A DNA stretch of 64,000 nucleotides, from contig NW_024466459.1 in the NCBI RefSeq assembly GCF_017591425.1, forward strand, positions 2,170,001 through 2,234,000, written 5' to 3'. The stretch comes from Ochotona curzoniae (taxonomy: Eukaryota > Chordata > Mammalia > Lagomorpha > Ochotonidae). The translations under genes were made by a program, and so were the position numbers. The notes below the pieces were generated by a model. It did not search any database. It was not told the DNA's origin and saw only the letters and a program-made list of their open reading frames with translations. This document shows positions 1 through 11,749 of the stretch, piece after piece; the first letter of the stretch is position 1, and each line of letters starts with the position of its first letter.

Positions 1-299
1 TGCAGGGTACACGTGAACAGGAAGTGGATGTGAAGCAGAGCAGCTGGGACTCAGATCAAGTGATCTGATATGACATACAGGCATCCCAAGCAGCAACTGA
101 ACTGTTGTACCAAATGCCTGCCCCGCTCACTGTATTTTTAACCTCGTCCCTGAACTCCTGCCAACAGGAAACCAGACACACAGAGCTCCTCTATGGCATC
201 TGTATAGGCCACAGAGGGGGTTGGGCATGCTGCCCAGGGTTCTTTGAAAGTGAAGTGCTAAACAAAAAGAAACACACGCATGCAGAAAAAGAAAAGGAA

Positions 300-2160
300 C
301 ATCTCCAGGACCCACTCATGCTCGTGAGAACTGGGGTGGGTGTAGGACAGGCTCGGCTAGGTCTCTGCCCCCTGCTGAGCCATGTGTGAGCTGTGACTGG
401 ATGTGGTCCTGGCTTGGCTGGGATGTAGCATCTAATAGTAAGAACCGGAATGGGTGAGGGTTGGTCAGGAAAGGCCACTGTTCCTGCTAGGACAGGAAGT
501 GGACTAAATAGGGCTGGTTTGTGGATTCACTGGTGTCTGTGAGATCTGGTATTGGGAGAGGTCTGATGCAGGAACTTGGGAAACTCCTCTGTCGGGACAC
601 AGTCCCTGCAGGTCAGTGCAAGAACCACGATAGGGAGCAACCCAGATTAGACCAAGAAATGGTACCCACCAGCACACATTTGACTCAGATTGGGCGCGTA
701 CCAAGCTGGGCCAGTTCATATCACCTGCTGGTGAATCCATGCACCAGAACAGAGTGTGGGTCAGGTCAAGTCAGACCACAACACAAGCCAGTTCATGTGA
801 GGGCCACGTCTAGGGGCTGCCTGGACTGGGCTAGGTTGTAGCCCCTACCGGTGTGAGCTGGAATTAGTGATGGGCTGGGACCAGCCAGGCTGCAGCACCC
901 AGTGGAAAATGCCAAGGCAAGGCGAATCATGCTAGACTGGGCCATAGCACTAAACTAGCACACATGAGACCCAGTGAAGGGAGAGGGAAAAAGCTGGAGG
1001 GAGTGTTGCATTGGGCTCCCCTGCTGGACCACCACTACCACTGGTGAGCATGAGAGCTGAGATGGGGGTATAGTAGGCTTGGTAGAGCCACAGCTCCTGT
1101 TGCCTCATGTGAGCTGGATCAGGGGAAGCCAGGCTGGGTTGACTATTCCTACTGGTATATGCATAAGTCAGAGTGGGTGTGGGTTGGTTAGGTTTTGCTG
1201 CAGTATCAGTTGGCAGATGCTGGCATTGGGGTTGCAAATGCTCTTAAGTCAAAGTGCAGAACCACCTGGAGAGTACAAGAGCTGGGAGTGTTTGGGCCCG
1301 GCGCGGTGGCGCAAGTGGTTAAGGTCCTCACCTTGCACGCCCGGGATCCCATGTGGGTGCCGGTTCTAATCCCAGCAGCCCCGCTTCCCTTCCAGCTCCC
1401 GCCTGTGGCCCGGGAAAGCAGTTTAGGACGGCCCAAAGCTTTGGGACCCTGCACCCGCGTGGGAGACCTGGAAGAGGCTTCTGGCTTCGGATCGGCATAG
1501 CATTGGCCGTTGCGCTCACTTGGGGAGTGATAGCATTGGCCGTTGCGCTCACCTGGGGAGTGAATCATCGGACAGAAGATCTTCCTCTCTGTCTCTCCTC
1601 TCTGTATATCCGCCTTTCCAAAATAAATAAATAAATAAAATAAATCTTTAAAAAAAAAAAAGATCTGGGAGTGGGAGTGGGCCCAGTAGGGCAACTGTGG
1701 GCACCTCCCTCTGGATTGACATTTTAACTAGTGAGCATGAGAACCAGGACTGGGGCAGTGATACCTAGACAGAGTGGCACCTGCCGGCATGTGTGTGGGC
1801 TGGATAGTGGGGCTGGTCAGGTCGAACTAGACTTCAATGCCCATTGACATATTTGAGATCTGAAGGGATGTGGGACAGACTAGACTAATCTGCTGTGCAT
1901 ATTGGCACGCACAGGAACCAGGACAGGGAGCATGCCTGGTAGGGGTTATTGTGGGTTGCTCCAATTAGGCTACAACTCCCACTGGTTTGCATGAAGGTCG
2001 AGTGTGTGGTGGGTAGGATCGGGCTGGGCTGCAACATCCTTGGTTTATGTGGAAGATGGGGCTGGAGAGAAAACGGTCCCAGCAATTACAACGACCAGCA
2101 TGTGCATAAGCTGATTGGGGTGTTGGGCTGTGCTGGACCCTGTATTGGCAAACACACATA
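300..2160 (+). repeat. degenerate tandem array (60-80 bp units)
   Basis: Repeated elements are CACTGGTG, GTGAGCTGG or ATGAGAACTGG, GGCTGGGCT and TGCAGCACC. Units are diverged, so the array is old. One unit (1158-1222) also occurs, nearly identical, at 2606-2670 inside the downstream segment. Confidence 0.65.
1294..1661 (+). mobile_element. C-type SINE, young, full length
   Basis: Starts GGGCCCGGCGCGGTGGC and ends with an A tail. It is flanked by a near-perfect target duplication, GAGCTGGGAGTG (1279-1290) and GATCTGGGAGTG (1662-1673). It contains a 33-bp tandem duplication at 1498-1563. Confidence 0.93.
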
Positions 2161-2898
2161 AAAATCAGGTCTGGGGTTATCTCAGATGAACTTTCTTCGG
2201 GGATCCCTCCAACTGAACCACTGGAGTCAGAACCCAACCATGGAGGAAATGCAGCTTCCATGGTCTGACCATGGAGTGCATGTATCAGAGCTGGGACTCC
2301 TCAGTTAGGCAGTGGACAGCACATCCAGGTGCACATGGAGATTATGGCAGTACACGGAAACCTGCAGTGGACACCTGGTACGATAACGGAGGATGGAGGG
2401 CAGAACAAATTGATCAACTGCTCCAGCCAAGAGTTGGCAGTAAATACTTAGGCAAATGGAGACTCTAAGGTGGACTATGCCAACCAATAGATTCCGGATA
2501 GTTTTTGTCATGACTGGAGTAGCAAGATCAGCAGTAAATCAGAACTGTTGAACTATCAAAACCTCTTGAGCATGATCCTTGGATCATGTCCCTTGCATCC
2601 TGCTGCATGCATAAGTCAGAGTGGGTGTGGGTTGGTTGGGTTTTGCTGCAGTATCAGCTGGCAGATGCTTTGGGAACCCTGGAATGGTGTCCGGTGGCTG
2701 TCCCCCATCCCAGGGTGCAGAAGTCATTGGGAGGCTGGGTGTGGCTTCTCCCTTGATCTTCCCCCTTTCCCCAGATGCAGGAAAAAAAAAAAAAGATTGT
2801 GGAAATAATGGTCTCACCCACCTTCCTGTAGCCCTTGGCCCTTTGCAACCTAATCACCAATGTAAAGATCATTACAAAAAAAAAAAAAAAAAAAAAGG

Positions 2899-3465
2899 GA
2901 AAGGAAAGTCTGATCCACACAGTGCATCCGAGTCCAGAACCTAGGAAGGTCTTTCTCCCTCTTGAAGGGTTTTCTCAGCCTTCCATATTGCTCTTTTTGT
3001 ACTCATGGTTCTCAAGCTATAAAGTTCCCCTGGAACTGGAGAAATGAGGGAACATTTCTCTTTGGTTGCCTCAAGAACTAGAAGGAACAGTTGGCATTTT
3101 GTGAGTGGAGCCAGGAATGCTAATGGTTATTCACATGAAGATTCTAAGCCATGAAGATGCACCCTCTCCAAAATGCTGCAAAATGCCACAAGAAGTCCCG
3201 GAGACCACGTTCCTGGCCTGAGTAGATGGGGGCAAAGACACATTGGGTTCTACTAGGTGAGGGCAGCAGAGAGCACCATGGCTACACTCGGGGCATCAAG
3301 AAGCAAGCAGACTAGACATCAAGTGAGATCCTTGGGGTACACACCTGAACAGGCAGCTGGCGGAGGGATAGCGGGGTAGCAGTGACTGTGAGAGATCAGC
3401 AACTGGGACAGATACAGGTTACAGAACCACTAATATGGTGAACCACACATTAGGAATCTGACATT
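2899..3465. other. unclassified flank
   Basis: No SINE, LTR or coding signal recognised. A GTACACACCTGAACAGG-like stretch near 3338 resembles bases 6-22 of the window. Confidence 0.4.
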
Positions 3466-3890
3466 GGGGACCTGGCACTGTGGTCTAGCAGCTGAAGTCC
3501 TCGTGTTGAACGCGCTGGGATCCCATGTAGGCACCAGTTCTAATTCTGGCAGTTTCACTTCCCATCCAGCTCCCTGCTTGTGGCCTGGGAAAGCTGTTGA
3601 GGGCAGCCCAAAGCCTTGGAATCCTGCACCCACAAGGGGGAACCCGGAAGAGCTCTTGGTTCCTGCCTTCAGATTGGCACACACTGGTCATTGCGGTCAC
3701 CTGGGGAGTGAATCATCGGATGGAAGATCCTCTCTGTCTCTCCTCTTCTCTCTATATATCTGACCAATATTTATTTATTTATCTGACCAATATTTATTTA
3801 TTTATTTATTTAATATTTATTTATTTATTTTATTTATCTGACCAATATTTATTTATTTTTTTGCAATAAAAATAAATAAATCTTTTTTTA
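3466..3890 (+). mobile_element. C-type SINE with expanded AT-rich tail
   Basis: Body 3466-3758, then three copies of a TCTGACCAATATTTATTTA unit and ATTT runs to 3890. Confidence 0.88.
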
Positions 3891-4266
3891 TTTAAATTTT
3901 TTTTCCTGGCCGATCCAAAGCCAGGAGCCAGGAACTTCCTCCAAGTCTCCCACACAGGTGCTGTTGTGTGAGGAGTGGTCTGCCTATGTGACCTGCCAGG
4001 TGTCCTGCGGGGTGTCACGTAGACTATCAGGCCTGGAGTTCACACAGTCCCCAGCCGAGCCATTAAGGCAGAATCACAAAAGGCAGAAAACGCCTAGGTT
4101 CATCAGTGCAGGGTCCCAAAGCACTGGACCGTCCTTAACTGCTTTTCCAGGCCACAAGCAGGGAGCTGCATAGGAAGCGGAGCAGCAGGGATTAGAACCA
4201 GCGCCTATATGGGATCCTGGCGTGCAAGGCAAGGACTTTAGCCACTAGGCCACTGCACCGGGCCCA
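3891..4266 (-). mobile_element. C-type SINE split by a 146-nt insert
   Basis: SINE sequence stops at 3960 (CACACAGGTG) and resumes at about 4105 (TGCAGGGTCCC). The insert between is not recognised. Confidence 0.75.
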
Positions 4267-4288
4267 AAAATTGATCTTTTTTTTTTGT

Positions 4289-4609
4289 TTAAGATTTATC
4301 TATTTATTGGAAAGTCAGATATACAGAGAGGAGAGACAGAGAGGAAGATCTTCCATCCGATGATTCACTCCCCCAAGTGAGCACAATGGCCAGTGCTGAG
4401 CCGATCCGAAGCCGAAGCCAGGAGCTTCTTCCGGGTCTCCCACATGGGTGCAGGGTCCCAAAGCTTTGGGCCATCTTCGACTGCTTTCCCAGGCCACAAG
4501 CAGGGAGCTGGATGGGAAGTGGAGCTGCCGGGATTAGAACTGGCGCCTATATGGGATCCTGGCATTCAAGGCGAGGATTTTAGGTGCTAGGCCACTCTGC
4601 CTGGCCCAG
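4289..4609 (-). mobile_element. C-type SINE, full length
   Basis: Runs from the T-rich tail at 4278-4290 to CTGGCCCA at 4609, all internal blocks present. Confidence 0.9.
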
Positions 4610-4971
4610 CGAAAATAAATCTTAAAAAAAAGAAAAAGAAATCTAACATTGGGCCCCAATCCAGCCTGAGGCTCTCTGATTACCTGAAGAGCTCAAGGAG
4701 ATGGGATTTGGGGTGGAGCTACAGCCCACATGGGGTGTCCAGAATGGCATCAGGCCTTATGGGGCATAAAATTAGGTGTGGCTCTGCTGCAGGAAGAGGT
4801 GTGGCTGCTGAGCCCCTGTGATGGGACTAGGGCAGTGTCCAAGGTTTGTTTGTTGGCAGGACTTAGATCCTTATCCTGCCCTGATTCCCTGACCCACCTG
4901 TGTCAATCTCTTTACCAGAATTTCTGTCTCTGGAGCCAAAAACGGGGTGCAGCATATGATATGTTGCCAAC

Positions 4972-5072
4972 TAGGCTGGCATCCCATCTGATGTTGTTTC
5001 TAGTCCCGGCTGTTCCACTTTCCATACAGCTCCCTGCTCATAGCCTGGGAAGGCAGTTGAGGATGGCCTAGG
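4972..5072 (+). mobile_element. C-type SINE fragment
   Basis: Only the box B to CAGTTGAGGATGG part is recognisable. Confidence 0.6.
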
Positions 5073-6553
5073 GCTTGAGAGCAGGCAGCTGGCTGATCAA
5101 CACCCCTTACAGGAGCTTGGCCCTGAACAGTGCATTCATAGGGTATTTAAGGGGCAGTCCACAATAACTTGAAAAGGGGCAATTCACAATAGCCTGCAAG
5201 GTGAGGGGAAATACCACACATTCCCCTACCTATCTCGGTTGGACAGCCCATGCTTCCAGCAACTAAGGGAAGCACCCACATAATTACCTGGAGCCACCTG
5301 TGAGATAACCAGACTTAGCTAGGCCTGGATTCATAAGAATTGGGGCCCATAAAAAAAAAAAAAAAAAAAAAGGAATTGGGGCCCATCAGTACTAAAGGTC
5401 ACATAGGCCATTTGGCCTGAAAACTCAGTTTTTCAGTAGCAATGAGTCATTAACAAACGGTTGGGATTTTCATACTGAGGTTCTTCAGATGGATTTCACA
5501 GCAATGACCATTTATTCCTCTCAGGATTTTGATTCAGACTGGCTTGCCACATGGACTTGTCATTTGCTAATTTCTACTGGGCCCTTCCATTGCCAAGCTC
5601 GATTAATAAAGACTCCTTAACACATCCTAGACTTATCTGGCAATGACCTCTTACTGCGCAACACTGGGAACGAAGGCCAGAGTCACAGGGATGGAGTGGT
5701 CAAGCCCTAACCAAAAGGCTCAGCAGTAGTGGCCTTTGGGGACCCAAGGCTGACCGTAGTTAACAGCTAGAGCGAACAGGGTCTGGGTGTGGCCAGGCTT
5801 CCTGGGAGCAGCTGTAGTGAGGGAGGCAGGCAGCACTTCCTGGACCACCATAAGGAAGCTTGGACGCTAGGGAGACGATGGAGGGGGCAGACAGGTGATG
5901 GATGGAAGCGATGGGTGAAGGAAATGTGGCAGGACGGGGAGACTGGGAAGCTCAAGAGGAGGGACAGGAGAGCAACAGAGGTGTGTGTGTGTGTGTGTGT
6001 GTGTGTGGTGGGGGGTGAGGGGTCAGTGAGTCTGAGAAACCCAACAGGAAATGTTAATGAAGCAGTGGCAATTCTAGCCTAGGAATTAAGGAAAAGTCAG
6101 AGCTGCTGCAGGATCTTCAGCCCAAAGGTGGAGAAAAATTGTAGGGAATTGTATGCATTACAATAAAGGGCTTTGCACCTTCAGCCAGGGAATTCTGCAT
6201 TAAAGCTGCTGGGAGCTTCCTGCATTTGAATGGGTTCTCAGCCTTTCGCCCTGGCAGCAGTTAGAGGCACCCATGGGGGCTGCATTGAGAGTCCCCAGGT
6301 TCTGGCCCAAGGCTCTTTGCATCTGCATTGCTGGGAGAGAGTCACCCCACTGCCAGATAATGCTTAGGGCAGAGGTCAAGGAAAGGAGTTTTGCCTTTCA
6401 AAAAGGGACTCCACAAAGCGGGATCAGGGCTTGTTAAACTTGAAATGCTCTGGCATTTTGAGTTCACAGCAAAAGAATGCAACTTAAAAAAAAAAAAAAA
6501 ACCCACACAAAACAGCTTTCTGCTTTAAGGGAATGGAAACCTAGGAGTGGACC
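5073..6553. other. non-repeat flank with two simple repeats
   Basis: Contains an A run (5350-5371) flanked by two copies of AATTGGGGCCCAT, and a (GT)n tract at 5981-6006. Nothing coding is supported. Confidence 0.5.
5981..6006 (+). repeat. (GT)n microsatellite
   Basis: Thirteen uninterrupted GT dinucleotides followed by a G-rich stretch. Confidence 0.9.
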
Positions 6554-6822
6554 TAAAAAAGTTGCACAGTGGCTCAACTGGCTATGCCAATATACCACAT
6601 GGGCACTTTTTCCTGTTCTGGCTACTCCACTTCCCTTCCAGCTCCCTGCTTATGGCCTAAGAAGCAGTAGAGGGCTGCCCTTGGGACCTGCACCCTCCTG
6701 GGAACCCTGAGGAGGCTCCTGGTTCCTGGTTTTGGATTGGCTCAGCTCTGTGGGGATGGAAGATCTTTCTGTGTCTTTCCTCTCTATGAATCTGCCTTTC
6801 CAACAAAAATAAATCTTTAGAA
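6554..6822 (+). mobile_element. C-type SINE, diverged
   Basis: Has the CAGTGGCTCAA box A region, CTTCCAGCTCCCTGC and AATAAATCTTT end. Confidence 0.8.
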
Positions 6823-7435
6823 TTTGTGAGAATATAAATTTGTTCGCATGTAAAAAGAAAAAAAGGGTGAAATCCACGGCATGGTTTTTCACCATCTGCA
6901 TTTTCCAGAAAGTTCTGGAAGAACTTTGGTATATATATATACATTCAAGCTAATAAACAAATGCATGACCTCATCTTATTGGTGACAGGATGCTTGAATT
7001 CCACTGTGTGAGCAGTTTTCAAGTAGGGGATATGCTGCTGTTAGCTATAGTCACTATAAGCTATAACCCCACTAGGCCTCCATTTCCACTTTTCAGCCCT
7101 GGACAAAACACATCTTCTTTTCCTCAGCTCCTACTGAACAAAAACCAAGCCAACAAGATCCCAGATAACAGAGGAATTCCTGCCAGAACCAAGGTTTCCA
7201 CCCGATTTCATATCAAAGAAACCTGTTTAACCACCTTGCCCAGCTCCCTCCTAAGAGGGCCAATAGCAACTGAAAGGGGGAGGGGCTCCTCTTTGCAGGG
7301 TGGGGTGTGTGAGTGTGTGTGGGGGCGGTGAACCCTGCTTGGTCTCTGGTATAATCTCCATCTAATTTTGTTTCAGTAACAATAGATTTCTTGAACTTAT
7401 TTCTTCTATCTAAATTAAATTTTTTCTTCTTTTTC

Positions 7436-7753
7436 TGGACCACATGCAATGACTAAATTGGCTAATCCTCCCCTTGTAAAGCACTGGGATCCCATATGGG
7501 AATCAGTTCCTGTCCTAGCTGCTCCACTTCCCATCCCTGCTCTCTGCTTATGATCTGAGAAGGCAGCAGAGGATGATCCAAAGCCTTGGGACTCTGCACT
7601 CACGTGAGAAGACCCAGAAGAAGCTCCTGTTGGCTTTGGGTTGGCTCAGCTCTGGCCATTATAGTCACTTGGGGAGTGAGCCAGAGCGCGGAAGGAAGAT
7701 CCTTCTCTCCTCTCTGTAAATCTATCTTTTCAATAAAATGAATAAATCTTAAC
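7436..7753 (+). mobile_element. C-type SINE, moderately diverged
   Basis: CACTGGGATCCCATATGGG through CAATAAAATGAATAAATC. Confidence 0.82.
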
Positions 7754-7847
7754 CCAAAAACAGAAAAAAGAAAAACCAAAAACCTTCAAACTTTCTTTCT
7801 TTCTACATGCACATATTTATTGAATTAAAAGATGGATGGAGTACTGG

Positions 7848-8455
7848 TGTTAGGTCCGAAAGATCCCCGAACCACGAACAGACAGGTTCCACATGCAACA
7901 ATGCAAAAGCAAATAAACTTTATTGCTAGCTCAAACTAGAGTCCATGTCCTGTCCAACGAACGCAGTGGAGTCTTGACAAGGACCCCTCTTGTTTCTTGC
8001 ATACTGTTTTTATTCCCTCCTAGTCACATACAACACATCTCCAGCAAGCAGTCCTCATCTTGGGCACATAAAGCTCCTACTGGTGTAGGCCACATTCTCG
8101 TGCAACCCACGCCAGCGCAGACCACGTTCCACTTGCCCCTGATGGCCCATCACCAAGGCCACTGTCCCCTGCCTACCCCATCACTTTGAGGACCTTAGAC
8201 CTATCATCGCGTCAGTCCTCTTCTTTATGCAGCAAAGCCAAGCAACGATTACGGAAGCCAAATATAGCGGTTGTGCTAACAGTTAAACTCCCTTATCACT
8301 CTTGTTAAGAGTAAATCCTTACCACCCAGCCCTGTACCCCCAACTCCACACTGGATGTTCTAGCGTAAGTGACTGGTTAATACCTTGGGTCATGCACATC
8401 TGATGCACTAGGACACAACACACTCACCACACTGAACACAACACACACACCACAA
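7848..8455 (-). mobile_element. probable solo LTR of an endogenous retrovirus
   Basis: On the minus strand the element ends TCGGACCTAACA, preceded by AATAAA in a GCTAGCAATAAAG context about 70 bases inside that end, an LTR-like U3-R-U5 layout of about 600 bp. No gag, pol or env sequence adjoins it. The 5' boundary is uncertain because it ends in CA-rich sequence, and I see no clear target duplication. Confidence 0.5.
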
Positions 8456-8462
8456 GGTTCCC

Positions 8463-8575
8463 TTGTGGGCAGCGGTTGTCACTGCTTGGGATGCCCACAG
8501 CTCTTACTGCGGTGCTTGGTTCGAATCCTGATTATTCCATTTATGGTAGAAGACCTGTCTCTTTCCTTTTAAAGA
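8463..8575 (+). mobile_element. old SINE fragment
   Basis: TGGGATGCCCACAGC and GGTTCGAATCC; the latter is a perfect tRNA-type box B. Confidence 0.55.
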
Positions 8576-8582
8576 AAATGGA

Positions 8583-8894
8583 GGGCCCAGTGCCATGGCT
8601 CATTGGTTAAATACTTACAAGTGTCAGGATTACATAAAGGAGCTTCCCTAGCCATTCTATTTCCCATTCAGCTCCCTGCTTGTGGCCTGGGAAAGCAGTA
8701 GATGGTCCAAAGTCCTGAGACCCTCCACCTGCGTGGGAGACCTGGAAGAAATTCCTGGCTTTGGATCTCTGGATCTGCTCATTTCCGGCTGTTGCAGCCA
8801 TTTGGGATGGGGAGTGAACCAGCAGAAGGAAGCTTTTTATTTCTTGGTCCTTGTCCCCATAAATGTCTTTCCAATAAAAAAAATTTTTTTTAAT
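8583..8894 (+). mobile_element. C-type SINE
   Basis: GGGCCCAGTGCCATGGC start, CCAATAAAAAAAATT end. Confidence 0.85.
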
Positions 8895-8897
8895 GCA

Positions 8898-9226
8898 AAA
8901 ATGGTCATTGCAATGGCTGAATTGACTAATTCTCTGTCTGCAAATGCCAGGATCCCACATAGGTGCAGGTTCATGTCCCAGCTGTTCCACTTTCAGCTCC
9001 CTGCATTTGGTCTAGAAAAGCAGTCTAGGCTGTCCAAAGCCTTGGGATCCTATGCCTGTGTGGGAGACCCGGAAGAAGCTCCTGGCTCTGGCATCCAATT
9101 GGCTGTTTTGGCAATTGTGACCATTTACGGAGTCAGCCAGGGGCTGCAAAATTTTTCTGTCTCTCCTTCTTTCTGTAAATCTGCCTTCCCAGGGGAAAAA
9201 AAAAAAAAGGAAAATAAAATAAACCT
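8898..9226 (+). mobile_element. C-type SINE, tandem to the previous copy
   Basis: Begins directly after the A tail of the 8583 copy; same orientation; ends in an A-rich tail. Confidence 0.82.
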
Positions 9227-9477
9227 GTGAACTTCTGGCACCATTGGAAGTTATATATATATATTTAAGTCTTGGTAGCTTTCAAGGCTTTTTATTTGAA
9301 CCAAGAATGTAAAATATTTAACCCAACCCATAAGTCCTTTTAAGATACAACAAATATATTGTATCTGAAATTATACATGAGCTCGGAATTGCTATTATGA
9401 ATCCAGGTCTGAGTACATATGTTTTTTTGATTGTAATTTAATATCTTTGCTTTGTTTAATAATTGTTTTTGTAAACT

Positions 9478-9752
9478 TTTTTTTTTTTTAATTGGAAAGT
9501 CAGATATACAGAGAGGAGGAGAGACAGAGAGATCTTCTGTCTGATGATTCACTCCCCAAGTGAGCGCAACCAGGAACCTCTTCTGGGTCTCCCATGCGGG
9601 TGCAGGGTCCCAAAGTCTTGTGCCATCCTGGACTGCTTTCCCAGGCCACAAGCAGGGAGCTGGATGGGAAGCAGAGCTGCCAGGTTTAGAACCAGCACCC
9701 ATATGGGATTCTGGCGAGGACTTTAGCCACTAGGCCACACTGCCGGGCCCAG
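9478..9752 (-). mobile_element. C-type SINE
   Basis: T run, AGTCAGATATACAGAGAGG, CTGCCGGGCCCA end; a short internal deletion in the GAGCGCAAC region. Confidence 0.88.
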
Positions 9753-9765
9753 GAACTGCACCTTT

Positions 9766-9930
9766 CTGAAGCCAGGAGCCAGGAACTTCCTCCAGGATTC
9801 CCATGCAGGTGCAGGATCCCAAGGCTTTGGGTCGTCCTTGACTGCTTTTCCAGGCCACAGGTGAGCCCATATGGGATTCCCGTGCATGTAAGGTAAGGAC
9901 CTCAGCCACTAGGCTACCGCGCCAGGCCCC
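9766..9930 (-). mobile_element. C-type SINE, tail-truncated with an internal gap
   Basis: From GAAGCCAGGAGCC to CGCGCCAGGCCCC; lacks the sequence between GGCCACAGG and CCCATATGGG. Confidence 0.8.
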
Positions 9931-9966
9931 TGTTACAGCCAGCTCAGCAGGTAGCTCATATTCTTA

Positions 9967-10012
9967 CCTTTATTTTTTGTAAAGATTCATTTATTTTTAC
10001 TGGAAAGTCAGA
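9967..10012 (-). mobile_element. C-type SINE 3'-end stub
   Basis: AAAGATTCATTTATTTTTACTGGAAAGTCAG only, then an A run at 10053-10070. Confidence 0.55.
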
Positions 10013-10571
10013 CTTGGAAAGATAGTAACACCCTCACTTAGAAATCCAAAAAAGAAAAAAAAAAAAAAAAAGGAGGCAAGATCAGTTCATTTTTGAGGTT
10101 CAGTCCAACATGAAGATGTGCGATTCCTTGTTCCAAAAGCAGAAAAGCAACGTGCCATACAAGGTGAGGAAGAGTAAGCTCTACCCCCAGTGGGCCTGGT
10201 GCTTCTTACTCGCAGTTCACGATCACGATTGCACAGCTTTCTGGGCACACTAAGGTCGCTATGGCACTGAGATTAGTGCAAGTATAAGCTACAACCCTAC
10301 CAGGTTCCCGACCCTGCAGGGCTGAACCAACATGCCCACCCACAGCTAGGGGCAGCAAATCCATACCCCTTCCACCCCTTCTCACAGGCCTGACGTCCCC
10401 AACTGTGAGGTGGGCACCTGCCGAGGAATTGCCAGGACCATACTTACACGGGCTGGTTAGTACACGAGATGGGCAACAGTCTCACCGTTCCTAAGCTGCC
10501 CTCGCAGTGGGCACCAACGGGGGAATAGAGAGCCCAGGATTCGTCCCAGGGTGATGAGACCAAGTACTAGT

Positions 10572-10788
10572 TGCAGCTGGAGCTTGGCCAGACAGAAGCC
10601 GGAAGTCAGGAACTTCTGGGTTTCCCACATGGTTGCAGGGACCTAAGTTTTTGGGCCATCCTCCACTGCTTTCCCAAGCCATTAACAAGAAGCTGTATCA
10701 GAATTAGAGTGCCAGGGCTCGAGACGTGCCCATATGGGATGCTAGGCATTGCAAGGGGCAGCTTAACCCTCCACCACAACACGTAAGA
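10572..10788 (-). mobile_element. C-type SINE, diverged, partial
   Basis: AGAAGCCGGAAGTCAGGAAC to CCCATATGGGATGC. Confidence 0.72.
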
Positions 10789-11104
10789 AAAGTTTTCAGA
10801 GAAGTTGAAGAAACACTGATTGAGAACAACCTGCTCAAGTAGAATCTGCTGACGTGCAGCTAACAGTATAGAAAAACAGGTGTGGAGTGAAGAGACTGGC
10901 TTGGAGAAACTTAAAGACCTTCATAAATGAAAAGCATTTAAAGCCAAGATTATTTCTCTTCTTATTTAACAAATATTTTGTGAGAAACATCTGAACCTAC
11001 CATATAATACTAAACTATTAGTCATTTGCTTTTGGAGAGGGTGGTTAATATGTATTTGAAAGAGGATCAGAAAAAAACTTTCGACACAGATTCACTTTCC
11101 CCAA

Positions 11105-11280
11105 TAGCCGTAACCACAGGCCGGGGCCAGGCCAAAGTCAGGAGCCAGGGTCACAAGTCCCAGGCCACAAGCAGGGAGCTGGAAGGGAAGTGGAGCAGTG
11201 GGGATCGGAACCAGTGCCCATATGGGACCCCGGTGCACGCAAGGCAAATACTTTAGTCACTACTTTACCATGCCAGGGCA
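11105..11280 (-). mobile_element. C-type SINE, partial
   Basis: GTCAGGAGCCAGGG directly joined to CCAGGCCACAAGCAGGG, an internal deletion. Confidence 0.75.
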
Positions 11281-11283
11281 TGG

Positions 11284-11604
11284 TTTTATTTCTAAATATT
11301 TATTTATATTGAAAAGGCAGGCTTATAGAGAAAGAGCCAGGGAGAAATCTTGCATCCACTGCCTCACTCTGCATGTGGCCACAATGGTCGGAGCTGAGCT
11401 GATCCGAACCGAGCAGCCCAGCACTTCAGGGTCTCCCATACGGTGCAGGGTCCCAAGGCTTTGGGCCATCCTCGACTGCTTTCCCAGGCCACAAGCAGGG
11501 AGCTGGATGGGAAGTGGAACAGCTAGGACAAGTACTGTTGCCCCAGTATGATGCTGGTGCATGCAAGGAGAGGATTTAGCCACTAGGCTATTGTACCAGG
11601 CCCC
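11284..11604 (-). mobile_element. C-type SINE, full length
   Basis: TATTTATTTATATTGAAAAGGCAGG to GTACCAGGCCCC. Confidence 0.83.
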
Positions 11605-11749
11605 ACTGAAAAGTTTTTAAACTGATTTTCTTGGTGCTTCCAGAGTCTTCAAATCAATTCAGCTGCTCTCACTTAAAGGCTAACAGTTGTAAACAAAGTC
11701 TAGTTTTACCGGATACATTTTCCTTTGCCTGTTGCTAATAAGACCTATT

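Larger units (their letters stand above)
1..2898 (+). mobile_element. poly(A)-tailed retroposon with internal tandem array, copy A
   Basis: From about 300 to 2160 runs a degenerate tandem array with units of roughly 60-80 bp around the theme CACTGGTGTGCATGAGARCT. A unique segment follows (2160-2870), beginning GGGGATCCCTCCAACTGAAC, and it ends in an A run (2876-2896). The segment recurs at 30499-31241 and inverted at 43350-46240. It may be an L1 3' region or a non-autonomous element; I cannot name the family. A young SINE interrupts the array at 1294. The first 110 bases look like an unrelated old SINE end. Confidence 0.6.

Noticed and set aside
1206..1694. 162-codon minus-strand open frame
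   Set aside because: It lies in a young SINE and its flank; the same residue strings recur in dozens of other copies.
8682..9230. 182-codon plus-strand open frame
   Set aside because: Runs through two adjacent SINEs; no protein family resemblance.
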